The notes: generated by a model from the sequence alone, not told the origin. A stretch of DNA of 64,000 bases from Mycolicibacterium porcinum (GCA_002086835.1 MVIG01000002.1:1-64000), one strand, 5' to 3'; counted from the first letter of the stretch, positions 50,436 through 59,388 are shown. Numbers and translations: made by a program.

Positions 50436-51353
50436 GTGTTTTTCGCTTCGGGAGATTTGGTACCGCCGGCCACGCTGGATCCCAGCGGAGTGTGGGTCTT
50501 CAACTGGGTGATACCCATTGTGGGCAGCATCTTCATCGTGCTGGCCATCGCGGATGTCGCCCGCAGGCGACGGCTGACCTGGGGTTTTCTGTTCCTCTTC
50601 AACAGCATCGCCGTGTACTGGATGGAAACCATCGGGGACTGGGGGCAGCAGCTGTTCTACAGCCCGGCGTTCACCGAGCATCACCTTCTCGAGTGGTTGC
50701 CCCTCAAGACGCCCAATGACCCGCTGTTCATGCCGTTCGCGTATGCGGTCTATTGGGGTGTACACGCGCTGTTGGTGCTGTGGCTGAGTCAGTGGGTGGC
50801 CTCGAAGTTCGGCTGGAGCATGCTGAAATCCATGCTGGTGCTGGCGATTCCGGTCAACTACGTCTGGGATTTCGTGGTGGAGGGGACCGCCACGGCGATG
50901 GGATGGTGGACGTACGATCCCGGTATCGGCCCAGTCCTGGAGTGGGGCAACGGTGGCCGGATCACGCTGCTGTGGACCATTGGCATCATGTGCACGTGGC
51001 CCAACCTGATCGCCTACTGGGCGGGTAAGCCCCCGATCCGGGGCCTCAACCACCTTGAGCGGTTCTGCCGATTGGATCGATTCACCAGACCCAAGTCGGC
51101 GTCGTATGCGCCCGCCGACGGTGGCGTCACACCAACGGGCGGTGTCGCGGTGGCTGCGGTGAGCCCGATGACGAAGGAGCAGGAGTTCGACAGCTTCCTG
51201 AACTACGAGGTCACGATCCCACGGTGGCGGTTCGAACTCATGCGCCTGGGAGCATGGTTCATCGGCTTCCAGGTGACGTTCTTCGTGTTTCTGGTTCTGC
51301 CATTGGTGATCATGCGGTGGGCAACCGGCTCCGTCAGCCCCTACATTCCGTGA
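50436..51353 (+). CDS. Multi-pass membrane protein, probably AveC-like (spirocyclase) family
   Basis: 305 aa from GTG 50436, with GGGAG 7 nt upstream. About six membrane helices can be seen (for example FNWVIPIVGSIFIVLAIADV, FAYAVYWGVHALLVLWLS, LLWTIGIMCTWPNLIAYW and IGFQVTFFVFLVLPLVIM). Between them NYVWDFVVEGTATAMGWWTYD carries acidic residues typical of the AveC-like group, whose founder closes a spiroketal in avermectin synthesis. Mycobacteria have several such proteins of unknown substrate beside P450s. The assignment comes from remembered motifs and is moderate. Followed by a 60-aa single-helix protein. Confidence 0.6.
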   Translation: MFFASGDLVPPATLDPSGVWVFNWVIPIVGSIFIVLAIADVARRRRLTWGFLFLFNSIAVYWMETIGDWGQQLFYSPAFTEHHLLEWLPLKTPNDPLFMPFAYAVYWGVHALLVLWLSQWVASKFGWSMLKSMLVLAIPVNYVWDFVVEGTATAMGWWTYDPGIGPVLEWGNGGRITLLWTIGIMCTWPNLIAYWAGKPPIRGLNHLERFCRLDRFTRPKSASYAPADGGVTPTGGVAVAAVSPMTKEQEFDSFLNYEVTIPRWRFELMRLGAWFIGFQVTFFVFLVLPLVIMRWATGSVSPYIP

Positions 51354-51367
51354 CTCGAAAGGATGAC

Positions 51368-51550
51368 ATGAACTCCCAACAGCGCAAACGTACGAGCATG
51401 AAGGACATGCCGGCCGAGTTCTTCCTCCCGCCGCAGAACAACGCCGAATTGTGGGATGAGACGGTCAAGCTCGTCGCCGGCTGCGTAGCTTTTCTGGTCA
51501 TCCTCGGTGTCGTCGTGGCCCTTACCCAGGGCATGGTCATATCGGTGTGA
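51368..51550 (+). CDS. Small single-helix membrane protein (60 aa)
   Basis: From ATG 51368 with AAAGGA close upstream, 14 bp after the AveC-like stop. An N-terminal polar part (MNSQQRKRTSMKDMPAEFF) is followed by NAELWDETVKLVAG and one hydrophobic segment CVAFLVILGVVVALTQGMVI. Its coupling suggests an accessory subunit for the membrane enzyme. No family is recognised. Confidence 0.65.
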   Translation: MNSQQRKRTSMKDMPAEFFLPPQNNAELWDETVKLVAGCVAFLVILGVVVALTQGMVISV

Positions 51551-51559
51551 GGTCGTCTG

Positions 51560-52477
51560 TCACCGATACGTGGGCAACGGGCCCGCCAAGCCTCGCGGAG
51601 AGGTGCCGTAGAGCCAGCTGACCGCTTGGCCTATCTCGGAGAAGCCCAGCGAGACACCATCTTTGGCGTCGTAGTGACCGGGCGCTTCGGTAAACCCCTC
51701 GATTCGGCTGAGCTGGTGCCCGTTCACCCGCAGGATCTGGCCGGTCAGCCAGGATGATTCGGACGACTGCAGCCACGCTACGACCGCCGAACTGCGGGCC
51801 GGGTCGAGCGCGGGGTCGGCGGCCTGCTCACTGCCGAAGAAGTCTGCGCTGATCCGAGTGACCGCGAGCGGCGAAATCGCATTCACCGCAACGCCATAAC
51901 GACGCGCTTCCATCGCGGTGACCACCGTGAGGTTGGCAATCGCGGCTTTGGCGGCGCCGTACGCGCTTTGGCCGACATTGCCCCATAATCCCGCACCCGA
52001 GACGGTGTTGACGATGTGCGCATCGATCGGATTGCCTGCCTTCGACTGGGCGCGCCAGTATTCGCAGGCATGCCGGGTAATCGCGAACGTACCTTTCAGA
52101 TGTACTGCGATCACCGCGTCCCAGTCCGACTCCGACACGGTCGCGACTATGCCATCGCGCACGATGCCCGCGTTGTTGACGACCCCGGTCAAGGTGCCGA
52201 AAGCGTTGACGGCCGTCGAGATCATGTCGGCGACATCGTCCCAGCACGACACGGAACCGGTGTGCGCCACGGCCTTGCCGCCGGCCGCCTCGATCTCGGC
52301 GACGACGTCGGCCGCCGGTCCGTCTCCGTCGCCGCCCGAACCATCCCGGCCCACGCCCGGGTCGTTGACGACGACCGCAGCGCCTTGCTTGGCGAGTTCG
52401 AGGCAGTGGCTGCGGCCGATGCCTCGTCCGCCACCGGTTACCAGGACGACTTTTCCGGTCAACGGACTTGTCGGCAT
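51560..52477 (-). CDS. SDR, peroxisomal MFE-2-like 3-hydroxyacyl-CoA dehydrogenase
   Basis: 305 aa. VVLVTGGGRGIGRSHCLELAKQGAAVVVND followed by the acidic/Gly loop PGVGRDGSGGDGDGPAADVV is typical of the dehydrogenase part of multifunctional enzyme type 2 (17-beta-HSD4). Active site NTVSGAGLWGNVGQSAYGAAK is intact. It probably oxidises 3-hydroxyacyl-CoA of branched or sterol-like chains. It is the last gene of a ten-gene leftward series and follows the acetyl-CoA hydrolase-type gene by 6 bp. Its 3' end meets the small membrane protein's end. Confidence 0.86.
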   Translation of the reverse strand: MPTSPLTGKVVLVTGGGRGIGRSHCLELAKQGAAVVVNDPGVGRDGSGGDGDGPAADVVAEIEAAGGKAVAHTGSVSCWDDVADMISTAVNAFGTLTGVVNNAGIVRDGIVATVSESDWDAVIAVHLKGTFAITRHACEYWRAQSKAGNPIDAHIVNTVSGAGLWGNVGQSAYGAAKAAIANLTVVTAMEARRYGVAVNAISPLAVTRISADFFGSEQAADPALDPARSSAVVAWLQSSESSWLTGQILRVNGHQLSRIEGFTEAPGHYDAKDGVSLGFSEIGQAVSWLYGTSPRGLAGPLPTYR

Positions 52478-52483
52478 CGTTGG

Positions 52484-53686
52484 TCAGTTCCTTTTCTCTG
52501 AGAATAATTCGGTGATCAGACGTCGACGTTGCGACCAGTCCGCACCGCGCAGATCGGCATATCCGGATTCGGTCACAATCATGTCCACATCGTGAGCAGG
52601 GGTGGATGCGGGCCGGCTCAGCTGTTCCACCAAGGGGGAACGCCCTCTCGTCGAGGAGGGGACGGCGATGATCGACAGTCCGCCGCAACTCATTCTGGCT
52701 GCGGCGCAGTAGTCGGGGTGTCCTCCGATCCCTCCGAACACCTTCTCGCCCACGCCTTCGACGTTGACCTGTCCGTATGGGTCGATTTCGACGGCAGTGT
52801 TCACTGCGATCAGCGGTGCGTCGCGCGACAACCGGGTGAAGTCGTGGGTATAGGCCAGTCCATGCAAGATGGGCCGATTATCGGCCCAGTCGTACAACTC
52901 GGCACCGCCGAAGAGATACGTCGCCGACGGGGTGCCTGCCAGGAGTCCTCGCCGGTCGAGATCCACCACGCCATCGGTCAGGATGCCGGTATCGATCTGC
53001 AGCGGCACTTCGGCCCGCTGGAGCAGGGCGACGCCGAGCTGTCCGGGGCCGTATTGCAGGCGGGCGCCATCAGGTGTCAAGGCCAGTACCGCGTCGGCCA
53101 GTGCCTCATGAACGGGCTCGGGGGCACGCTGTGGCATGCGGACGGGTCCGCTGCCGACCGTGCCGAGCACCTCGACCGTTGACGAGTCCAGCGGCGGTTC
53201 AGCCGAAGCCGCTGGTGCGGTGGTGTCGACGACTGCCAAAGTCTTTGTCCCGCCATCGATCACCGTGCGTTGCCAGGATACCTCGGTGCCGAACTGTAGC
53301 TGCCCGTCGCGACGGACCAGGCTGGTGAGCAACAGCTGAGGGCGCAGCACGTCGGCGAGAAGGGCAGGTGTGGCGGCCAGTCGGCTCGGCAGGAACCGCG
53401 CCGTCGGGCTGCGCAGCAAGTCGCGTACGCCCCAACCGGGCATCAGCGCGATCACTTCGGTGAACGCGTCGGCGTCAAGGCCGTCCATCGGTTCGGGCAG
53501 CCAACCCAGTACCAGTCGCACCGAGCCCACCTCGTGCGCCGCTGCGCTCAGCGTCGCACCGATCGATGTGCCGTCGTCGAGACAACGCAGTTGGCCCACG
53601 CCGTCGCCGAGGGCGACCGTCATGCCGGGGTGTAGCTCATCACGCAACGCCCTTGTCAGGACTGCCGCGGTCAAAGATTCTGTCAC
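52484..53686 (-). CDS. Acetyl-CoA hydrolase/transferase family protein
   Basis: 400 aa. The family is shown by VNTAVEIDPYGQVNVEGVGEKVFGGIGGHPDYCAAAR (split across ~300-340; the Glu in AVEID is the expected CoA-bound residue) and the end VTESGYADLRGADWSQR. Class I CoA-transferases of this kind use acetyl- or succinyl-CoA to load acids, or hydrolyse acyl-CoA. ATG 53686 overlaps the FadE stop (ATGA). In this operon it may recycle CoA between products and substrate. Confidence 0.82.
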   Translation of the reverse strand: MTESLTAAVLTRALRDELHPGMTVALGDGVGQLRCLDDGTSIGATLSAAAHEVGSVRLVLGWLPEPMDGLDADAFTEVIALMPGWGVRDLLRSPTARFLPSRLAATPALLADVLRPQLLLTSLVRRDGQLQFGTEVSWQRTVIDGGTKTLAVVDTTAPAASAEPPLDSSTVEVLGTVGSGPVRMPQRAPEPVHEALADAVLALTPDGARLQYGPGQLGVALLQRAEVPLQIDTGILTDGVVDLDRRGLLAGTPSATYLFGGAELYDWADNRPILHGLAYTHDFTRLSRDAPLIAVNTAVEIDPYGQVNVEGVGEKVFGGIGGHPDYCAAARMSCGGLSIIAVPSSTRGRSPLVEQLSRPASTPAHDVDMIVTESGYADLRGADWSQRRRLITELFSEKRN

Positions 53687-54840
53687 CGTGGCTCTTTCGG
53701 GAGGCCAAGCACCCGCTCACCGAGGATGTTGCGCTGAATCTCGCTGGTACCGCCCAAAATCGTCTGCGCTCGCCCGACGAGCATGTGATGCACCAGGTCC
53801 GCGGCATCACCGGAGCTCGTCGGATCGGTGCAGGCATCGGTGCCCAACACCTCGGTAGCCATGTCGCCTAGGTCGCGGTCGGTCTCCGAGGTCATCAGCT
53901 TGAGCACCGAGAACGCCGGCGATGTCAGGTCGCCCGAGTCGATAGCGCGCTGCCAGGTGAAACGCAGCAGCCACATCCGGGCCCACAGCCGCGTCATCGA
54001 CCGCGACAGCACTGGGTCCAGCAGCCCGCGGTCACGGGCCGCGTCGACCATCTGCTCGTGCAGCTTGAACATGCCCACCGCCTGGGTGCCCAGCGTCAGT
54101 CGTTCGCGTCCCAGCGTGACCATTGCCACCGCCCAGCCCTGCCCGACCTCACCGATCAGCGCCTCGTTGCCCAACTCGACGTTGTCGAGGAAGACCTCGT
54201 TGAACTTGCTTTCGCCGTCCATCTGGGTCAGCGGGCGCACCGTGACTCCCGGAATATCCATCGGCACAATGAACATCGACAGTCCGTGGTGCTTGTCGGC
54301 GCCGGTGCGGGCGAGCAGCAGACCATAGTCCGCCGACGCTGCCGCCGAACTCCACACCTTCTGCCCGTCGACCCGCCAGCCGATCTCGGTGCGCGCAGCC
54401 CGTGTACGTACGCCGGCCAGGTCCGATCCCGCGCCGGGTTCGGAGAACAGCTGGGTCCAGACGTCGTTGCCCAACCGGATGCCGTCCAGGTAGCGATCTT
54501 TCTGGTCCTGGCTACCGAACTTGATCAGCACCGGGCCGACGAGATCGGCGCCGGTGATATTCAGTTGGCGTGGCACGCCGGCGCGGGCACATTCCTCGGC
54601 GAACACCGCCTGGTACGCCACAGATGCTGCAGCGCCGCCGAATTCGAGTGGCCAGTGCAGGCACGTGTAGCCATGGTCGGCGAGATGGCGGTGCCACTGC
54701 CGGCCCGGCTCGACGTCGTCCGCAGTGGGGGTGGGCCCGTAGTTCCGTAGACCCTTCGGTTTGTCCGCGTTACCCAGAAACTGACGGATTTGGGCGCGCA
54801 CCGCGTCGATGTCCTCGACGACGTCAGCGGAAGCCGACAC
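53683..54840 (-). CDS. Acyl-CoA dehydrogenase, probable catalytic subunit
   Basis: 385 aa. Typical parts: HWPLEFGGAAASVAYQAVFAEEC, WTQLFSEPGAGSDLAGVRT, WRVDGQKVWSSAAASADYG, VTLGRERLTLG (candidate Glu) and LGGTSEIQRNILGERVLGLPKEP. It matches the catalytic members of heteromeric pairs. Its likely partner is the small FadE at 56386-57534, unusually separated from it by the amidohydrolase and an 80-aa gene. ATGA coupling downstream. Confidence 0.87.
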   Translation of the reverse strand: MSASADVVEDIDAVRAQIRQFLGNADKPKGLRNYGPTPTADDVEPGRQWHRHLADHGYTCLHWPLEFGGAAASVAYQAVFAEECARAGVPRQLNITGADLVGPVLIKFGSQDQKDRYLDGIRLGNDVWTQLFSEPGAGSDLAGVRTRAARTEIGWRVDGQKVWSSAAASADYGLLLARTGADKHHGLSMFIVPMDIPGVTVRPLTQMDGESKFNEVFLDNVELGNEALIGEVGQGWAVAMVTLGRERLTLGTQAVGMFKLHEQMVDAARDRGLLDPVLSRSMTRLWARMWLLRFTWQRAIDSGDLTSPAFSVLKLMTSETDRDLGDMATEVLGTDACTDPTSSGDAADLVHHMLVGRAQTILGGTSEIQRNILGERVLGLPKEPR

Positions 54841-54870
54841 TTCTACTCCTTGGCCTCGGCCGGGTCGCAG

Positions 54871-55113
54871 TCACTTCCCGTCCAGATAGTCGTTGTACTC
54901 GTTCTGGATCGATTCCATCGCGTGGAGCCGACGTTCGAGCAGGGCGATCTCGGCTGGATCACCGGTGCCCGTGGTGATTTCGTCGAGCCGGGCCCGAGCG
55001 CGAGAGATCTCCTCGACGAGGCGCTCGCGTGCTTCGTCCTTGGTGAGGAGATCCTGATCCGTCCAGTCCGACTGAGGAAGTTGGTCGATCCGCTCCACAT
55101 CGTCTCCCGTCAT
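54871..55113 (-). CDS. Small coiled-coil-type protein (80 aa)
   Basis: Starts at ATG 55113, overlapping the amidohydrolase stop (ATGA). It is highly charged, with heptad-like DEARERLVEEISRARARLDE and LLERRLHAMESIQNEYNDYL, so it is probably two helices. I do not recognise a family. Its firm coupling between an amidohydrolase and a FadE suggests a small helper or scaffold for one of them. Confidence 0.7.
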   Translation of the reverse strand: MTGDDVERIDQLPQSDWTDQDLLTKDEARERLVEEISRARARLDEITTGTGDPAEIALLERRLHAMESIQNEYNDYLDGK

Positions 55114-56261
55114 GCCACTCGCGGGAAGTTGTAGAATCGGCGCGCATTCAATTCGACGATGCGATGAACCTCGTCGTCGGGCACCTTCTGTAATGCCTGC
55201 GCTGCGCGTTCACGGCTTTGTGGCCAGAAGGAGTCCGAATGCGGGTAATCGCATTCCCAGGTGATCTGGTCGATGCCCACCGCATGGCGCATCTCCACGC
55301 CGAAGTCGTCCTCGATGAAGCAACCGTGGAAGTGCTTCTTCCACAGGTATGTCGGCGGATGGTCCTGGTTGATGTTGTTGTAGAAGCGATGCTTGCGCCA
55401 CACGCTGTCGGCGCGCTCCAGGATGTAGGGAATCCAGCCGATTCCGCCTTCGGACAGCCCGATCTTGAGGTCGGGGTGTCGGTAGAGGGTGTGGGAGAAC
55501 AGCCAGTCGGTCAACGCGGTCATCGACATGGTGCCCATCAGGGTGATGAACACGGCGAACGGTGCGTCGGGAGCGATCGGTGGCGGGAAGCCGCCCGACC
55601 CGAAATGCTGGGCCAGCACCAGACCGGTCTCTTCCAGCGCTGACAGCAGCGGATCCCAATGGTCGGAGTGGACCGACGGCAGTCCCAACTTGTCGGGCAG
55701 GTCGGGGAAAGTCACGCACTTGGCGCCTTTGGCCGCGACACGATGGATTTCCTTCACGCTGGCCTCGACGTCCCAGAACGGCAGCATCGCGACCGGGATG
55801 AAGCGATCAGGCGCAGTGGCTGCCCACTCGTCGAGGTGGAAGTCGTTCCACGCGGCCGAACAGAGTTTGGCCAGTTCTTTGTCGTCACCCTCGGCGAAGA
55901 CCGCGCCGGCGAAGCGAGGGAAGGACGGGAAGCAGGTCATCGCCTGCACCCCGTCGATGTCCATGTCGGCCACCCGCGCCTTGGGGTCATAGCAGCCCGG
56001 GATCATGTCGTCGTAGCGCACCGGCTCGATGCCGTATTCCTCGGGCTTCTTGCCCGCGACCGCGTTGAGCCCGATGTAGGGGTAGATCCGGCCTTCGTAC
56101 TCCCAGACCTGGCACATCTGGCCGGTGTCCGGACGTTCCCACTCGATGATCTTCGGCCCCGCCTCCAGATATTTGGTGGGCAGTCGATCACTCCACACCT
56201 TGGGGTGTTCGATCAGGTGATCGTCGACGGAAATCATTTCCATCCAGGGTTGCAACGGCAC
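55110..56261 (-). CDS. Amidohydrolase-family metal-dependent hydrolase/decarboxylase
   Basis: 383 aa. TIM-barrel amidohydrolase of the ACMSD/amidohydrolase-2 type: MISVDDHLIEHPKVW (metal-ligand DH), DGVQAMTCFPSFPRFAG, GLVLAQHFGSGGFPPP (His), LSEGGIGWIPYILER and ITWECDYPHSDSFWP (terminal Asp). Relatives hydrolyse or decarboxylate carboxylic acids and open rings; they are often found in mycobacterial lipid clusters. GAGGAGGCACCTGTGCC lies before ATG 56261. A copy of the shared AT-rich element is 50 bp upstream, so this gene may start a sub-operon. A related gene enters the window at its right end. Confidence 0.85.
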   Translation of the reverse strand: MPLQPWMEMISVDDHLIEHPKVWSDRLPTKYLEAGPKIIEWERPDTGQMCQVWEYEGRIYPYIGLNAVAGKKPEEYGIEPVRYDDMIPGCYDPKARVADMDIDGVQAMTCFPSFPRFAGAVFAEGDDKELAKLCSAAWNDFHLDEWAATAPDRFIPVAMLPFWDVEASVKEIHRVAAKGAKCVTFPDLPDKLGLPSVHSDHWDPLLSALEETGLVLAQHFGSGGFPPPIAPDAPFAVFITLMGTMSMTALTDWLFSHTLYRHPDLKIGLSEGGIGWIPYILERADSVWRKHRFYNNINQDHPPTYLWKKHFHGCFIEDDFGVEMRHAVGIDQITWECDYPHSDSFWPQSRERAAQALQKVPDDEVHRIVELNARRFYNFPRVA

Positions 56262-56312
56262 AGGTGCCTCCTCGTGGCGACGCGGTCAAATGGGCTGCAA
56301 AAGAGAAAAACA

Positions 56313-56327
56313 TTTAGTTATTTAACT
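56313..56327 (+). promoter_or_regulatory. Shared AT-rich promoter element, copy 5
   Basis: TTTAGTTATTTAACT contains AGTTA-TT-TAACT, a dyad that matches the shared element allowing transitions. It lies ~52 bp before the amidohydrolase start. Confidence 0.4.
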
Positions 56328-56385
56328 GTGAGTCTAGTCACCCTGGTGGGGGTGGGCAAGCGAATCCCGACGGGATACTGCGAGG

Positions 56386-57534
56386 TCAGACCAACTTGAT
56401 CAGCGAGGCCAAACGATCCCAGTGTTGGGCCGGCGAGCCGAACAACACCTCGTCGGTCCGGGCTCGCCGTAGGTAGAGATGCGCGGAGTCCTCCCAGGTG
56501 AAGCCGATGCCACCGTGAATCTGGACGTTGGCATGCGCGGCATTACGCAGAGCCTCCGAGCACACCGCCTTGGCCATCCCAGCCCGCCAATCCGCTTCAC
56601 CGGCCGCGTTGTCTGTGCCGTCAAGAGCCTGCAGTGCCGCCTGTGATGCCGATCGAGCCCACTCGAGATCGACCAGGATGTCCGCACATTTGTGTTTGAC
56701 CGCTTGGAAGCTGCCGATGGGGCGGCCGAACTGTTCGCGGGTTTTCGCATAGTCGGTGGCGATTTCGAGTACCCGCTCGCATGCGCCGACCTGTTCGGCC
56801 GAGAGCACTGCAAGCGCCATGTTGAGATGACGCTGGATGAGGTCGTCGATCGGTGCAGTGCCGGACAGCAGCACTGCGCGAGCTCCCCTGAGTGCGAGAG
56901 TGGCCATCGGTCTGGTCCCGTCGAGCACGCGTTCGGCCTCTCTGGCGACACCCTCGTCGGCAGAGCCGACGAGGAACACCGCGGGTTCGCCGTTCTCGGT
57001 GTTGGCGACCACGACGAGATCGTCGGCGACGCTGCCGCCCAGCACATGACGCGCTGTTCCATCGATCCGCCATTCCTCGGCGGCGCGAGTAGCGTTGAGC
57101 GTCACGGTATTTCGGTGCCACAGCCCCCCATCGCCGGTGAGCGCGGCCGCGGCAATCCGACGACCTTCGGCGAGTCCGACGAGCCGCTTGTCGGAGTCGG
57201 GATCGTGCTCGGCCAACTCGAGCAACAGGCCGGTCGCCAACACGGCGGAACTGACAAACGGCACCGGCGCCACGGCGCGCCCCAATTCGTGGGCGACCAC
57301 GCCCAGCGCCGACGCGCCGTATCCCGCACCTCCCAGATGTTCGGGCAGCGCGATAGCCGCCGCCCCCACCTGGTTGCATAGCGCATCCCACAGGGCCGAG
57401 TCGAAACCAGCGCCGCCGTCGGTGAATTCGCCGTAGGCAACGACGCGCACCCGTTCCTCGGAGGCCATCCGTTCGCACGCGCCACGCACGGATAGCGCGA
57501 GTTCCTGACGCTCGTCATCGGCTAGCGCGGTCAT
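56386..57534 (-). CDS. Acyl-CoA dehydrogenase family protein, probable non-catalytic partner subunit
   Basis: 382 aa from ATG 57534 (ATGA with the FadD). N-terminal half is divergent (IALPEHLGGAGYGASALGVV is retained); the C-terminal half has KTREQFGRPIGSFQAVKHKCAD and QIHGGIGFTWEDSAHLYLRRA. No obvious catalytic Glu helix. It is likely to pair with 53683-54840. The gap of 124 bp to the amidohydrolase holds a copy of the shared element. Confidence 0.83.
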   Translation of the reverse strand: MTALADDERQELALSVRGACERMASEERVRVVAYGEFTDGGAGFDSALWDALCNQVGAAAIALPEHLGGAGYGASALGVVAHELGRAVAPVPFVSSAVLATGLLLELAEHDPDSDKRLVGLAEGRRIAAAALTGDGGLWHRNTVTLNATRAAEEWRIDGTARHVLGGSVADDLVVVANTENGEPAVFLVGSADEGVAREAERVLDGTRPMATLALRGARAVLLSGTAPIDDLIQRHLNMALAVLSAEQVGACERVLEIATDYAKTREQFGRPIGSFQAVKHKCADILVDLEWARSASQAALQALDGTDNAAGEADWRAGMAKAVCSEALRNAAHANVQIHGGIGFTWEDSAHLYLRRARTDEVLFGSPAQHWDRLASLIKLV

Positions 57535-59045
57535 CGGATTCCTCCTGCGATCTGCTGGGCCAGTTCGGATTTGGCAACCTTGCCCAACCCGGTCAGCGGG
57601 AACTCGTCTACGATGACGAGTCGTTCCGGCCACTTCTGCTTCATCAGGCCGCGCTGGTCGAGGAACGTGCACAGTTCGTGGAGGGTGACGTCGCGGTGCT
57701 GGGGCGAGCGCCGCACCACCGCGCACACCAGCTCACCGCGCAGCTCATCAGGCTGGCCCAGCACTGCGATCTCGTCGACGAGCGGATGAGCTAGCAGCTC
57801 GTTCTCTATCTCGTCGGGCGCGATGTTCTCGCCCTTGCGGATGATCAGATCTTTGGTTCGACCGGTGACCACGATGCGACCGTCAGGACGCAGATACCCT
57901 CGGTCCCCGGTGTGGAACCAGCGGTCAACCGTCAACGCCCGGTTCCACTGTTCGTCCTCCACGTAGCCTGGTGTCAGGTTGTCGCCGCGCAGCTCGATCT
58001 CGCCGGTCGGCCCGATCCGGACCCGCGCTCCGGGGATGGGCCGCCCCGCGCTGTTGGCCAGTTGTTCGTCGGTGTCGGTGCACTCGCTGACACATACCAT
58101 CGGCGCTTCGGTCATGCCGTACGCGTGCACCACCGGAATGCGCAGATGCTGGCGTACCTGCCGATGCACTTCCGGTGGGCACGCGGCGCCGCCGCCGATC
58201 AGCATGCGCAGTGACGGCATGAGAAGATCGGCTGTCGGAGAAGCAATTTGGGACGCAACGAGCATCTGGTAAAACGCGGTGCTGGCGCCGGTCACGGTAA
58301 CGCGGTGCTCTGCAAGCAAGCCGGGCAGGGTATCGGCGGTGACCTTCGGGACCAACAGCACCGGAAAGTCGCCGAGCAATGCTGCCGCGAGATAGACCAT
58401 TCCGCCCACGTGTGCGATGGGGAAGGCGATGGTGCCGACTTCCTGCGGATGACTACCGAGCCCGAGATGAGCCACATATCCGCGCGACGCGCTGATCAGC
58501 GTGGCGTCCGTGTGCGCCACACCCTTCGGGCGACCGGTGGTACCCGACGTGAAATACACCCAGCGTGGGTCTGCCGCTAAGCGCGGCCCGTTGAGTTCGG
58601 AGCGTGGTTCTTGGATGGCAGACAGGCGTGTCAGCAGGTCATCAGGCATGACGACCGTAGGGATATCGCACGGGGCATTGTCAGCAGTCGTGTTGTCCAC
58701 CAACAGGATATCGGCGTTCGCGACGTCGAGGGCGGTGCTCACCTCGCGTTGGCGGTAGAGGTGTAGAACCGGGGCCTGGGTGACGGGCATACGGGACAGG
58801 GCCAGCATCAGCACTACCGCCGGGACATGCGAGGGCAGTTGCCAGGCCACCGTCATGCCGGGCCTCACACCGGCGTCCCACAGCCACTGCGTGGCCACCG
58901 CCGACATCGAGGCGACCTGGGACACCGTCAGTGTCTCGCCTGTGGTGTCACGCAACAATGGCCGGTTCGGCCGGGCGACCGCGCACTCGTCGAGGAGACC
59001 GGCAACGCTACCTGCGGTGACCTGCTGTCTCTCTTGGGTATTCAT
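57531..59045 (-). CDS. Acyl-CoA synthetase (FadD-type, AMP-forming)
   Basis: 504 aa. FTSGTTGRPKGVAHTDATL (~172-190), YGMTEAPMVCVSE, WFHTGDRGYLRPDGRIVVTGR, DLIIRKGENIAPDEIENELL and LTGLGKVAKSEL (catalytic Lys) are all in place. It activates a carboxylic acid to its CoA ester. The start ATG 59045 lies 4 bp after the hydrolase remnant. ATGA coupling to the FadE indicates activation followed directly by dehydrogenation. Confidence 0.9.
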   Translation of the reverse strand: MNTQERQQVTAGSVAGLLDECAVARPNRPLLRDTTGETLTVSQVASMSAVATQWLWDAGVRPGMTVAWQLPSHVPAVVLMLALSRMPVTQAPVLHLYRQREVSTALDVANADILLVDNTTADNAPCDIPTVVMPDDLLTRLSAIQEPRSELNGPRLAADPRWVYFTSGTTGRPKGVAHTDATLISASRGYVAHLGLGSHPQEVGTIAFPIAHVGGMVYLAAALLGDFPVLLVPKVTADTLPGLLAEHRVTVTGASTAFYQMLVASQIASPTADLLMPSLRMLIGGGAACPPEVHRQVRQHLRIPVVHAYGMTEAPMVCVSECTDTDEQLANSAGRPIPGARVRIGPTGEIELRGDNLTPGYVEDEQWNRALTVDRWFHTGDRGYLRPDGRIVVTGRTKDLIIRKGENIAPDEIENELLAHPLVDEIAVLGQPDELRGELVCAVVRRSPQHRDVTLHELCTFLDQRGLMKQKWPERLVIVDEFPLTGLGKVAKSELAQQIAGGIR

Positions 59046-59049
59046 CGGC

Positions 59050-59388
59050 TCAGCTGTCCAGGAACTGGCGGATCGCCGAGGCAGCCTGTTCGGGGCGGTC
59101 CAGCATCACATACGTGGAAGCGCCGGCGATCGGCTGAAGTGCGGCCTTCGGGAAGGCGTCGGCGAGGCGCCGGGCGTGGGACAGCGGGAAGATGTCGTCG
59201 GCGTCGCCCAAGGCAAGCTGCGGGAACGGCCAGGTGGGGACGATGCACCGATGCGTGTCGGAGAGTAAGTGGGCAACTTCGTCCCACAGCGCGCCAGTGA
59301 CATACGCGCCGTGAACGAACACCACCGGCGACCCAGCGCCGGTCTCGGTGTACTCGATCGCCGCTCCGTCCACCTGCACGGTGGACAT
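59050..59388 (-). pseudogene. Internally deleted alpha/beta-hydrolase
   Basis: 112 aa from ATG 59388 (GGAAGAG upstream). The first ~50 residues are a normal hydrolase start (YTETGAGSPVVFVHGAYVTG, ALWDEVAHLLSDTHRCIVPTW) and the last ~60 a normal end (LALGDADDIFPLSHARRLAD and GASTYVMLDRPEQAASAIRQFL, with acid Asp). The ~150-180 residues between, holding the GxSxG nucleophile and the cap, are missing, and the frame is kept. A full enzyme is ~280 aa. It cannot be a working serine hydrolase; it is a relic or a non-enzymatic small protein still within the operon. Confidence 0.75.

Noticed and set aside
50370..51053. N-terminal extension of the MarR frame
   Set aside because: It is antisense to the AveC-like membrane gene, and the MarR domain is complete without it.
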